This document shows positions 1 to 6,831 of a stretch of 33,430 nt of DNA, piece by piece. The notes under the pieces were generated by a model. That model did no database searches and was not told where the DNA came from. It was given only the letters and a program-made list of their open reading frames with translations. The position numbers and the translations under genes were made by a program. Origin of the DNA: Paenibacillus_AK sp041641375 (GTDB lineage Bacteria > Bacillota > Bacilli > Paenibacillales > YIM-B00363). The stretch spans positions 1 through 33,430 of the forward strand of contig JBEPYM010000023.1 in assembly GCA_041641375.1 (NCBI GenBank), in the 5' to 3' direction. Numbering within the stretch: position 1 is the stretch's first letter; each line of letters starts with the position of its first letter.

Positions 1-366
1 ATCGCTTCGCTCGACGCACTCCTGCTGTTCCTCGATGTTGCACTTGAACGCATCCAGCTGTTCGGCCGGAATACGCCTGTTTGCCAGCGTTTTGACGACA
101 TGCGGCTCCAAAATCATGCGGAAGTCGTAGAAATCAACCGCTTTGTCGAGCGAAAACTCGGTAATCGTAATGCCCTTGTTCGGCGTGTAGGTAACTAGCC
201 CCTCCGATTCCAGCTTCTCCAGCGCGGCGCGAATCGGTGTGCGGCTCATCTGGAGCATCTCGACCAAGGTGCGTTCCGTCAAATTTTCTCCGCGTGTCAG
301 CGTGCCCGTCAAGATGTGCTGCCTCAGTGATGCATACGCCTTTTCCTTCAATGTGACCGATGCCAT
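1..366 (-). CDS. GntR family transcriptional regulator, FadR/FCD type (C-terminus cut by window edge)
   Basis: The 122 residues in the window start MASVTLKEKAYASLRQHI and hold a complete GntR winged helix at about residues 5-75, with the usual LTERTLVEML-QMSRTPIRAAL-LESEGLV pattern and the wing NKGITIT. This is followed by the start of an FCD-type helical effector domain (FYDFRMILEP, about residues 77 on). The reading frame runs off the left edge still open. The start at 366 is supported by GAAGGAG nine bases upstream, which overlaps the stop codon of the preceding enzyme gene, so the two are co-transcribed and probably translationally coupled. FCD regulators typically repress sugar-acid operons and are released by a pathway intermediate. 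By position this one should control the adjoining apiose-type genes from the palindrome at 1266-1275. The ligand is unknown. Confidence 0.9.
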   Translation of the reverse strand, partial: MASVTLKEKAYASLRQHILTGTLTRGENLTERTLVEMLQMSRTPIRAALEKLESEGLVTYTPNKGITITEFSLDKAVDFYDFRMILEPHVVKTLANRRIPAEQLDAFKCNIEEQQECVERSD

Positions 367-380
367 ATCGATGAACTCCT

Positions 381-1184
381 TCAAGCAAAGTGAAATGACT
401 TCAAATACCGCAAGCTTTCCTCCATCCATTGTACCTCAAGACGGATCGTATCTTCTACGGAATTTGTATAAGGAGTCCATAGCTCAAGAATGGAATTCGG
501 CTTCTTGCCGAGCCGCTGCAGCCGTTCGAGCAGGGAAGGGATGTCGAGTCGTCCGGACCCGGCGGCCGTACCCAGAACGACGAAGCCCATCTGATGATCG
601 ACGCGCTGAATGGCGAAATCCTTGAGGTGAAGATTCACGATATACGGCGCAAGCGCTTCAATCACTTGTGAGGGGGCTTCCAAGGCGCTGAACGAATTTA
701 CGGTATCGAGGCAGCAGCCGATGAACGGACTGCGGATCCGCTCAAACAGTTTCGCCAGCTGGCCGGTTGTATGCATACCGTGATTTTCCACCCCAATGGT
801 AACACCCGCCGCTTCAAATTCCGGCAGCACCTCCCGAAGATGTGCTTCCGCCAACCCGGTATCTGGTTGATTGATAATGGTCCGAAACAGGGTGGCGTTC
901 AGCTTGCCGGCAATCGCCAAATATGTGCGCAGATGCTCCGGCTCGGTTCCGCGCGTACCGATTTCGAGCTCTACGTTTTGCTCACGAGCGGCCGCAGCGA
1001 TGTGCTCTAGCTCCTCCTCGTTCATCAGATGAAGAGGAATGTTGTCTGCAATTTGCAGCAAGCTTAATCCACGGCTGCGCGCGAGCGCAATCAGGTCAAC
1101 GGCAGTAACCGGATTTTGTGGCTTCGGATAGCCGGGAACACCGACAGACCAGGTCAATGTATACGAGCTGATGCCAAGCTTCAT
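381..1184 (-). CDS. Sugar phosphate isomerase/epimerase-type TIM barrel; candidate 3-oxo-isoapionate decarboxylase (OiaC)
   Basis: A 267-residue protein of the xylose-isomerase-like/AP-endonuclease-2 TIM-barrel superfamily. It begins MKLGISSYTLTWSVG and shows the family's metal-site stretches: GVTIGVENHG (Glu, about residue 158), IGCCLDTVNS (Asp, about 180), VNLHLKDF (His/Lys/Asp, about 212) and a late Glu in SILELWTPY. GAAAGAGGG precedes the ATG. The gene is divergent from the ApnO-like gene and is followed after 14 bases by the GntR gene. In described D-apionate pathways a protein of this superfamily, OiaC, decarboxylates 3-oxo-isoapionate to L-erythrulose. Because ApsD-, ApnL- and ApnO-like genes sit next door, OiaC is the function that would complete the route. 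The fold is seen in the sequence. The specific activity is inferred from context; an epimerase or isomerase role remains possible. Confidence 0.75.
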   Translation of the reverse strand: MKLGISSYTLTWSVGVPGYPKPQNPVTAVDLIALARSRGLSLLQIADNIPLHLMNEEELEHIAAAAREQNVELEIGTRGTEPEHLRTYLAIAGKLNATLFRTIINQPDTGLAEAHLREVLPEFEAAGVTIGVENHGMHTTGQLAKLFERIRSPFIGCCLDTVNSFSALEAPSQVIEALAPYIVNLHLKDFAIQRVDHQMGFVVLGTAAGSGRLDIPSLLERLQRLGKKPNSILELWTPYTNSVEDTIRLEVQWMEESLRYLKSFHFA

Positions 1185-1244
1185 GAGTAAAACCCTCTTT
1201 CGTGAACGTTGTGGTACTTGTAGCGTACAGGGGGAAAGAGCACA

Positions 1245-1274
1245 TTGTCAATAACAAAATACATATTGTATACA
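1245..1274 (+). promoter_or_regulatory. Candidate promoter for the rightward apiose-type operon
   Basis: TTGTCA at 1245-1250 and TATACA at 1269-1274 with 18 bases between them would serve the gene starting at 1334. The -10 lies inside the TTGTATACAA palindrome. On the other strand TTGACA (1251-1246) is a perfect -35 for the leftward gene, with TACGCT 18 bases further as a weak -10, so the two promoters would overlap back to back. Confidence 0.5.
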
Positions 1275-1275
1275 A
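1266..1275. promoter_or_regulatory. Candidate GntR/FCD operator palindrome
   Basis: TTGTATACAA is a perfect 10-bp palindrome in the divergent intergenic region (1185-1333). Its core TGTATACA resembles operators bound by FadR-subfamily GntR regulators. It covers the proposed -10 of the rightward promoter and lies just upstream of the -35 proposed for the leftward gene, so one bound dimer could repress both directions. Assignment to the GntR protein at 1-366 is inference from position. Confidence 0.55.
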
Positions 1276-1333
1276 ATTGCATTCGTGTTACGATGGAGCT
1301 GTAAACGATATCATTTCGGGAGGGTATAAGATT

Positions 1334-2185
1334 ATGACAGCAATTGCACTGATCGGAGCCGGCGGCAAGATGGGCTGCCGCATCACAGACAACCTGAAGG
1401 ACACGGATTTAACCGTATATTATGTAGAAAACGGCGAGAACGGCCGAGCGAATCTGGCGTCCCGGGGGCTTCAGCCTACGCCGCAGGAGGTAGCGGTTCC
1501 GCAGGCGGACGTCGTCATTCTGGCCGTGCCGGATATAAAGATCGGCGTCATCTCGGCAGGGATCGTGCCTCAGATGAAGGCAGGTGCGATGGTCGTACTG
1601 CTCGATCCTGCCGCCGCTTATCTCGGCAAGCTGCCGGAGCGCTCCGATGTCACTTATTTTGTCTCGCATCCTTGCCATCCGCCTGTATTTAACGACGAAA
1701 TCGGCGAAGCGCGCCGCGATTATTTCGGAGGCATCCAAGCGAAGCAGGCGATTGTATGTGCCCTCATGCAAGGACCGGAGGAGCATTATTCGCTCGGCGA
1801 GCGGGTGGCTCAAACCATCTTTGCGCCGGTGATGCGCTCGCATCGGATTACAGTGGAGCAAATGGCGATGCTGGAGCCGACGATGGCCGAGACGCTAGGC
1901 TCGATGTTTGCCGTGATGTACCGCGAGGCGATGGATGAGGCAGTGAAGCGCGGAGTACCTTACGAGGCCGCACGCGATTTCATGCTGGGGCATATTAACA
2001 TCCAGCTCGCCATCGTATTCGGGGAAGCGGGAAATCCGTTCTCTGACGCCTGCAAGATTGCGATCGAATACGGGAAACGCTATGTCATCAAGGAGGGCTG
2101 GCAGGAGCTGTATTCGCCGGAGAAGGTGTATGAACAGATCGATATGATGCTCCATCCTGAAAAAATGAACGAGCAGAAAGGGTGA
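1334..2185 (+). CDS. apnO: NAD(P)-binding phosphogluconate dehydrogenase-like protein; candidate D-apionate oxidoisomerase (ApnO)
   Basis: A 283-residue protein with an N-terminal Rossmann fold (MTAIALIGAGGKMGCRI, GxGGxMG at about 8-14) and a helical 6-phosphogluconate-dehydrogenase-like C-terminus (about 130-283). Motifs include VSHPCHPPVFN, HRITVEQMAMLEPTMAET and FGEAGNPFSDACKIAI. The ATG at 1334 follows GGGAGGG; the open frame upstream to 1202 crosses the promoter and is not used. Proteins of this PGDH_C type include ApnO, which oxidises and isomerises D-apionate to 3-oxo-isoapionate. The neighbours fit that role: an ApsD-like dehydrogenase starts eight bases after its stop and an ApnL-like lactonase follows. 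Family membership is clear; the substrate is inferred from gene context. Confidence 0.8.
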   Translation: MTAIALIGAGGKMGCRITDNLKDTDLTVYYVENGENGRANLASRGLQPTPQEVAVPQADVVILAVPDIKIGVISAGIVPQMKAGAMVVLLDPAAAYLGKLPERSDVTYFVSHPCHPPVFNDEIGEARRDYFGGIQAKQAIVCALMQGPEEHYSLGERVAQTIFAPVMRSHRITVEQMAMLEPTMAETLGSMFAVMYREAMDEAVKRGVPYEAARDFMLGHINIQLAIVFGEAGNPFSDACKIAIEYGKRYVIKEGWQELYSPEKVYEQIDMMLHPEKMNEQKG

Positions 2186-2193
2186 TCCCTTCG

Positions 2194-3240
2194 ATGAAAA
2201 CGTGGAAAATCGGGCTCCTGGGGACGGGCTTCTGGTCTGATAAGCATCTGCAGGCGTGGGCGCGCATCCCGAATGCCGAGGTCGTTGCGCTTGCCAACCG
2301 CAGCAGGGACAAGATGCTTGCCAGAGCGGAACAGTTCGGCATTCCGGCGGACCGCTGTTATACCAATCTGACGGAATTGCTGGAGCAGGCGGAGGTGGAT
2401 ATCGTCGATATCGTCACCGGTCCGGAGACGCATCTCGCCTTCGTGAAGGAGGCAGCAGCAGCGGGCAAACATGTCGTATGCCAGAAGCCGTTCGCCCCGA
2501 CGCTGGAAGAGGCGGAGGAGATGGTGCGGTTTTGCAGCGATGCGGGAGTCAGGCTGATGGTGACGGAAAATTGGCGGTGGCTCAAGCCGTTCCAGCTCAT
2601 CAAACAAATTCTCGATCAAGGAACGCTCGGAACGATTCACGTCGCGAGGTATATTCATACCGATTATTACACGCCGCGTATGGCTCCCGGCGTCGCGCTA
2701 CCACAGCCGTTCTTCCGGGAGATGCCGAGGCTGCTGTTCTACGAAATGGGCGTACATTGGTACGATACGTGGCGGTTCCTGTTCGGCACTCCGAAGCGGC
2801 TGTATGCAGAGGTTGCCACCGTCAGCCCTTACATCGTCGGGGAGGATTCGGGCATCGTGACGCTTGGAAACGACGGATTCTACGGCTATATGGATATGAG
2901 CTGGGCGACCAGACAGAAGCTGGATCGGGAGCTCGGCGATCAAGTCGGCGCGGTGCATCTGGAGCAGCTGGTCGTCGATGGGAGCGAAGCGACGCTCAAG
3001 ATGTATACGGACGGGCGAATCACGATTGTGAGCAAGGATGGCAGCCGCGAAGAAACCGTATATGAGGGAGGTCCTCTGGATCACGAGGACAGCCACTTCC
3101 GGTTAAGCTCGCATTATATCAACTGTCTGGAATCGGGAGAGCCGTTCCAGACAAGCGGCGAGGACAATCTGGTGACTCTGCGGATGACGTTCGGCACCTA
3201 TGAGAGCGCAGCCGCTCATCGTCCCATTATATTCGAATAG
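2194..3240 (+). CDS. apsD: Gfo/Idh/MocA family oxidoreductase; candidate D-apiose dehydrogenase (ApsD)
   Basis: A 348-residue Gfo/Idh/MocA dehydrogenase. The nucleotide-binding loop is GLLGTGFWSDKHLQ near residue 8. The family's Lys motif reads VVCQKPFAPTLEEAEEMV (QKP instead of the common EKP) near 100, and the C-terminal beta-sheet domain carries the substrate region FYEMGVHWYDTWRFLFG near 190. I prefer the ATG at 2194, preceded by AAAGGG, over a GTG at 2182 that would overlap the ApnO stop. ApsD oxidises D-apiose to apionolactone with NAD, the first step of the oxidative route. The lactonase-like gene directly downstream supports this. Substrate assignment is by context; many Gfo/Idh/MocA enzymes act on other sugars. 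Confidence 0.78.
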   Translation: MKTWKIGLLGTGFWSDKHLQAWARIPNAEVVALANRSRDKMLARAEQFGIPADRCYTNLTELLEQAEVDIVDIVTGPETHLAFVKEAAAAGKHVVCQKPFAPTLEEAEEMVRFCSDAGVRLMVTENWRWLKPFQLIKQILDQGTLGTIHVARYIHTDYYTPRMAPGVALPQPFFREMPRLLFYEMGVHWYDTWRFLFGTPKRLYAEVATVSPYIVGEDSGIVTLGNDGFYGYMDMSWATRQKLDRELGDQVGAVHLEQLVVDGSEATLKMYTDGRITIVSKDGSREETVYEGGPLDHEDSHFRLSSHYINCLESGEPFQTSGEDNLVTLRMTFGTYESAAAHRPIIFE

Positions 3241-3252
3241 GGGGAGCCAGGT

Positions 3253-3369
3253 ATGGAGCAGCAGCGAATCGAGCACCTGGTGTTGTTCAAGTGCAAACCG
3301 GGATTGGATGATGCCCGAATGAAAAAAATGAAGCAAGGGATGGATCAGCTCAAGGAGGGGTTGGCATGA
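3253..3369 (+). CDS. Truncated Dabb (stress-responsive alpha/beta barrel) domain ORF, 38 residues
   Basis: The ORF starts at ATG 3253 behind GGGGGAG and reads MEQQRIEHLVLFKCKPGL then DDARMKKMKQGMDQLKEGLA before TGA. The opening IEHLVLFKxKPG is the characteristic first beta strand of Dabb proteins, which are normally about 95-100 residues, and the rest looks like the first helix. The remaining two thirds of the domain are missing. Its last codons contain the AAGGAGG ribosome site for the ApnL-like gene, whose ATG overlaps the TGA (ATGA). It is either a deletion remnant or a short translated leader that couples translation into the lactonase gene. A 38-residue Dabb fragment is unlikely to fold as the known dimeric barrel. 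Confidence 0.7.
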   Translation: MEQQRIEHLVLFKCKPGLDDARMKKMKQGMDQLKEGLA

Positions 3370-5309
3370 ACGGTTCGGACGCGGTTCCCGTAATCCGATA
3401 TGGACGCTCCAGACTATTGCCGGAGCAGCGCGAGCTTCGGGCGGGACCGGTAACGATGATGCTGGATGACGGGACGCTCAGACATATTCGTATTGGCGAT
3501 GAAGTGATTATTCAGCAAATCTATATCGCTGTCAGAGATCGAAACTGGGGGACCGTCGAGCCTGTATTTGAGCGGTATGAGGTCGATGATCGAGGAGACA
3601 GCTTTACAATCAGGCTGCGGGCTGTCACTCGCAACGGCGAGATTGACTTCGTATGGGAAGCGTTGATCGAAGGCTCGGAACAGGGCTCGATCCGCTTTGC
3701 GATGGAAGGGTCGGCGCAGTCCGACATGCTGACGAACCGCACAGGCTTCTGTGTGCTTCATCCGATGGAGTTTGCCGGCAAGTCGGTGACCGTAACGACA
3801 CCGGAAGGAACGAGTATGTATGGGCGATTCCCCGAGGAGATTTCGCCACACCAGCCGTTTTTCAATATCGGCTCGATCCGGTATCCTGTGCCCGGGACCG
3901 ACCGGCTCGAGGTAGAGCTGCAGTTTGACGGTGCCGTGTTCGAGATGGAGGATCAGCGCAACTGGACAGACGCCTCCTACAAAACATACTGCACGCCGCT
4001 CGGACTGCCGTTTCCGGTGCAGCTGCGCAAGGGCGAGTCGGTTCGTCAGGCGATTACCGTTGCTTTGCACGGCGACGCAGCCGAGCTGCGGACTTTGCAT
4101 TCACATCGGTCACTGGAAGCTGCTGATACCACACACGTTCAAGTAACGACCGATGCCGCCGGGCGGCTGCCGGAAATCGGCTTCGGTCATCCGAACGGGT
4201 TGCTGGAGCATGACGAGAAGGCGGCCGCTCTCCTGCCCCTGTTGAAGGCGAAGCACATTCGGGTGGAGCTGAAGCTTCAGCAGGACGGATGGCGGAGCGA
4301 ACTGAAGGCGGCAGCCGAAGCGGCTGCTGCGGCAGGAGCGGCGCTCGATATCGAAGCGTTATGCGGCGAATCCGGAGAAGGGCTGGAGCCGCTCGTCAAT
4401 GAGCTTGCGGCGCTGCCGGTTCCAGTGAGCCGTCTGTATCCGTTCCCCGCCCGTAGCAACGACGCCAAAGCTGCGCTGCTTCACGCGGCACGCGAGCGGC
4501 TGCTGTCAGCCGGATTAACTGCCATCAGGCTTGGAGCCGGTACAAGAGCTTATTTCACGCAGCTGAACCGCGCGGTCAATGCTCCGAACGCGATGGCGGA
4601 TGTGATCGGGTATACGATCAATCCGCAGGTGCATGCGTTCGACAATACGACGCTGATTGAGTCACTGCCGGTTCAAGCGCTGACAGCTCGAAACGCCGTC
4701 AGGCTGACGGGCGCCAAGCCGCTGTGCGTCGGGCCGGTCACCCTGAAGCCGCGTGAGCAGCCCGGCGCTGCTGCAGCGCTTCGACCAGGCGAGCTGCCGC
4801 CGTATGTAGATGAACGGCAGCCGTCCTTGTTCTGCGCCGCATGGACAATCGGCAGCATACGGGAGCTTGCATCCGCCGGAGTGGAGTCGGTCACCTACTT
4901 CGAGACGGCGGGTCCGGGCGGTTTGATGAGCGAACAAAGCGTGCCGTATCCGGTATTTCGCGTGTTCGCGGAGCTCGCTGTGTATAGCAGCGACGCCGAG
5001 CTGCTCACTGTCCATACGAACGAGCCGCTGCGTGTACAGACGCTTGCCATTCGCTCCGGCTCCAACGTGCGTATCGGTATCGCCCAATGTACGAATGAAC
5101 CGCTGACCATTCAGCTGCAGCTGCCGGACTTCACGGATGGAACGATCCGCTATATGGATGAGTCGACCTGGAAGCCGGAGCAAGAAACTTATCACTCGGA
5201 GCCCGAGTGTCTGGCTCGCCGGGACTCGCAGCATATCGCGATAACGCTGAAGCCGTTCGGACTCGCGTGGATCGACCTTACAACTCCTGATATCCGTATC
5301 GATTGGTAA
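3366..5309 (+). CDS. apnL: Candidate D-apionate lactonase (ApnL-like), 647 residues
   Basis: A large 647-residue protein with no signal peptide or membrane segment. The N-terminal half (about 1-240) is a beta-rich domain with NRTGFCVLHPME (about 124) and the distinctive MEDQRNWTDASYKTYCTPLG (about 195). A central alpha/beta, TIM-barrel-like region follows (about 260-520), then a short beta C-terminal domain (about 540-647). The length and the EDQRNWTDAS/GFCVLHP signature match what I recall of D-apionate lactonases, which hydrolyse apionolactone to apionate. The ATG overlaps the stop of the Dabb remnant by four bases and has AAGGAGG upstream. Together with the ApsD-, ApnO- and OiaC-like genes it makes a compact route from apiose to L-erythrulose. 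No transporter lies in the window. Confidence 0.78.
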   Translation: MNGSDAVPVIRYGRSRLLPEQRELRAGPVTMMLDDGTLRHIRIGDEVIIQQIYIAVRDRNWGTVEPVFERYEVDDRGDSFTIRLRAVTRNGEIDFVWEALIEGSEQGSIRFAMEGSAQSDMLTNRTGFCVLHPMEFAGKSVTVTTPEGTSMYGRFPEEISPHQPFFNIGSIRYPVPGTDRLEVELQFDGAVFEMEDQRNWTDASYKTYCTPLGLPFPVQLRKGESVRQAITVALHGDAAELRTLHSHRSLEAADTTHVQVTTDAAGRLPEIGFGHPNGLLEHDEKAAALLPLLKAKHIRVELKLQQDGWRSELKAAAEAAAAAGAALDIEALCGESGEGLEPLVNELAALPVPVSRLYPFPARSNDAKAALLHAARERLLSAGLTAIRLGAGTRAYFTQLNRAVNAPNAMADVIGYTINPQVHAFDNTTLIESLPVQALTARNAVRLTGAKPLCVGPVTLKPREQPGAAAALRPGELPPYVDERQPSLFCAAWTIGSIRELASAGVESVTYFETAGPGGLMSEQSVPYPVFRVFAELAVYSSDAELLTVHTNEPLRVQTLAIRSGSNVRIGIAQCTNEPLTIQLQLPDFTDGTIRYMDESTWKPEQETYHSEPECLARRDSQHIAITLKPFGLAWIDLTTPDIRIDW

Positions 5310-5318
5310 GAATTGAAC

Positions 5319-5362
5319 AGAGGGCCCGTTCCGAAGCAATCGCTTTTCGGACTGGGCCCTCT
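5319..5362. terminator. Hairpin between convergent genes
   Basis: AGAGGGCCC (5319-5327) pairs with GGGCCCTCT (5354-5362); a further six pairs (TCCGAA/TTCGGA) follow after a two-base internal mismatch. It lies between the stop at 5309 and the end of the convergent gene at 5371. There is no long T run on either side, so efficiency is uncertain, but the position fits a shared terminator. Confidence 0.6.
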
Positions 5363-5370
5363 GTCGTCCA

Positions 5371-5604
5371 CTATATGTCCCGCAGCCGCGCAAGGATCGT
5401 CTGCCGCTCTTCCTCGCCGCCTTCAAAGCGCCCTTCGGCGAAGCGCTCGTTCGCCCAGTGCATCAGCTCCGGACGGCCGAAAAAATGGTGCGTGTCTTCG
5501 CCCCATTGATCGCTGATTTCCCTGACGATCAGCTGCTTGCCGGCAATTTCCACGGTCAGCATATTCCACTTGTCCTTCTTGTAGATTTCCACCTTTTTGT
5601 TCAT
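5371..5604 (-). CDS. Small conserved-looking hypothetical protein, 77 residues
   Basis: The protein reads MNKKVEIYKKDKWNMLTVEI and ends ILARLRDI. It is soluble, rich in charged and aromatic residues, with no signal or membrane segment. The sequence EISDQWGEDTHHFFGRPELM in the middle is distinctive, but I do not recognise a family. I chose the ATG at 5604, which has a G-rich TGGGGG about ten bases upstream. The frame extends to a GTG at 5637 without a ribosome site. It stands alone and converges on the ApnL-like gene across a hairpin. No function is proposed. Confidence 0.65.
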   Translation of the reverse strand: MNKKVEIYKKDKWNMLTVEIAGKQLIVREISDQWGEDTHHFFGRPELMHWANERFAEGRFEGGEEERQTILARLRDI

Positions 5605-5745
5605 GGCTGCGAACCCCCATTTCGTATCCTTGTCCACATTGTAGCAAAAAAAAGAATCGGGAGCGAATTGTCAACCGGCGGCAGGCGTGATACGCTGAAA
5701 GCAGCCGTGGCGGGAGCGCTGCGGGTGAAGATGAGCTGAGGAGAG

Positions 5746-6471
5746 ATGAGCGTGGAACAGAAGAAGGCAAGACGTTATGAGCAGGTCGGCTTTGCCATGA
5801 CCTGCCGGTCGTACGAGGAGTATATGGCGATGTTTGACCTGGAGCTTCCGGAAGGAAAGGGATGGGCCGTGCTTGATGCGGCGGCCGGAGCGTCCTCATT
5901 CACGGCGGAAGCGCGGGCAAGAGGCCTGGACGTGAGGGCGGCGGACCCGCTGTATCGGTTGGATTCGGCGGCGATGGAGGCGGAGGGCGCCCGGGAGATC
6001 GAGGTTTCTTCCGGCAAGCTTGCGGCGCTCGCCGATCAATACAACTGGAGTTATTATGGCTCGATGGAGCGGTATAAGGCGGGCAGGCGGCAGTCGCTGC
6101 AGAAGTTTATCGGGCACTATGCAAGCGAAGCGGGAAGAGCCTGTTACGACTGTGCGTCGCTCCCGAATTTGCCGTATGAGAACGGGTCGTTCGATATCGC
6201 ATTATGCAGCCACTTTCTGTTCTTGTATGGGAACGGAACGCTGTCCTTCGACTTTCACCGGGATGCGCTGCGAGAGCTGCTTCGGGTCGTCAAACCCGGA
6301 GGCGCCGTGTATCTATATCCGGTTGTCACGCTGTCCTTTGAGCGATACGAGCGTATCGAAGAACTGCTGTCCAGCCTCGAAGTAAGCGTTTACGCGCAGT
6401 TTCTTCCGACCAAACTTCCGTTTGTCCCAAACTCGTCGGAATTTTTAAAGATTATGAAACAAGAGCGCTAA
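5746..6471 (+). CDS. Class I SAM-dependent methyltransferase
   Basis: A 241-residue protein with SAM motif I AVLDAAAGASSFTAEA (about 41-56), the acidic end of strand 2 (DVRAADPLY, about 65), SFDIALCSHFLFLYG as motif IV (about 148-162), and LLRVVKPGGAVYLYPV as the post-motif strand. The LPYENGSFD block is typical of the Methyltransf_11/UbiE-like group. The target is unknown. ATG 5746 is only two bases from the ribosome site GAGGAG, so the GTG two codons later (5752, eight bases away) may be the real start. A weak promoter TTGTCA-17-TACGCT lies at 5668-5696. It seems monocistronic and ends just before the csp promoter. Confidence 0.85.
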   Translation: MSVEQKKARRYEQVGFAMTCRSYEEYMAMFDLELPEGKGWAVLDAAAGASSFTAEARARGLDVRAADPLYRLDSAAMEAEGAREIEVSSGKLAALADQYNWSYYGSMERYKAGRRQSLQKFIGHYASEAGRACYDCASLPNLPYENGSFDIALCSHFLFLYGNGTLSFDFHRDALRELLRVVKPGGAVYLYPVVTLSFERYERIEELLSSLEVSVYAQFLPTKLPFVPNSSEFLKIMKQER

Positions 6472-6477
6472 TTCACA

Positions 6478-6506
6478 TTGCTTTTTTATGGACTTAGCGA
6501 TATAAT
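6478..6506 (+). promoter_or_regulatory. SigA-type promoter of the cold-shock gene
   Basis: TTGCTT at 6478-6483 and a perfect TATAAT at 6501-6506 with exactly 17 bases between. The -35 begins seven bases after the methyltransferase stop. Transcription should begin near 6513, giving a leader of about 40 bases that opens with the hairpin at 6516-6531. Confidence 0.8.
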
Positions 6507-6515
6507 AATACCAAT

Positions 6516-6531
6516 CGTCACCCAAGTGACG
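6516..6531 (+). other. Short hairpin at the 5' end of the csp leader
   Basis: CGTCAC-CCAA-GTGACG makes a six-pair stem with a four-base loop, just after the expected start of transcription and about ten bases before the ribosome site AGGAGG (6540-6545). A 5'-terminal stem of this kind can protect an mRNA or respond to temperature. There is no T run, so it is not a terminator. Confidence 0.5.
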
Positions 6532-6553
6532 TCATTTTTAGGAGGTAGTGTAC

Positions 6554-6751
6554 TTGAAAGGCACTGTTAAATGGTTTAACGCAGAAAAGGGTTATGGATT
6601 CATTCAAGTAGAAGGCGGCGACGATGTATTCGTTCATTTCTCCGCAATCCAAGGCGACGGCTTCAAGACGCTTGACGAAGGTCAAACGGTTGAATTCGAA
6701 ATCGTACAAGGCAACCGCGGACCGCAAGCTGCAAACGTCATTAAATTATAA
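6554..6751 (+). CDS. Cold-shock protein (CspA/CspB family)
   Basis: A 65-residue single OB-fold protein that binds single-stranded RNA/DNA and acts as an RNA chaperone. It starts MKGTVKWFNAEKGYGFI and contains RNP1 (KGYGFI, 12-17) and RNP2 (VFVHF, 25-29); the C-terminus EIVQGNRGPQAANVIKL is the usual one. The start is TTG 6554, eight bases after AGGAGG. A GTG two codons upstream is only two bases from that site. Own promoter (6478-6506), leader hairpin and strong terminator (6791-6824) make it a monocistronic, probably highly expressed gene. Bacillales genomes carry several csp copies, so no specific symbol is given. Confidence 0.97.
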   Translation: MKGTVKWFNAEKGYGFIQVEGGDDVFVHFSAIQGDGFKTLDEGQTVEFEIVQGNRGPQAANVIKL

Positions 6752-6790
6752 GATTACGATCTTATATAATATATGATGTCGAAGGCGAAA

Positions 6791-6824
6791 CAACTCCCGA
6801 ACTCGTTCGGGAGTTGTTTTTTTT
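6791..6824 (+). terminator. Rho-independent terminator of the csp gene
   Basis: CAACTCCCGAAC (6791-6802) pairs perfectly with GTTCGGGAGTTG (6805-6816), followed by eight T (6817-6824). The leftward MFS gene ends at 6832, so the stem may also serve it, although the T run on that strand is short. Confidence 0.93.
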
Positions 6825-6831
6825 ACGCCTA

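Noticed and set aside
1202..1333. N-terminal extension of the ApnO-like gene
   Set aside because: The frame is open but crosses the promoter and operator; the Rossmann motif begins right after ATG 1334, which has GGGAGGG.
5371..5637. 88-residue version of the small hypothetical protein from GTG 5637
   Set aside because: No ribosome site before the GTG, whereas ATG 5604 has a G-rich site.
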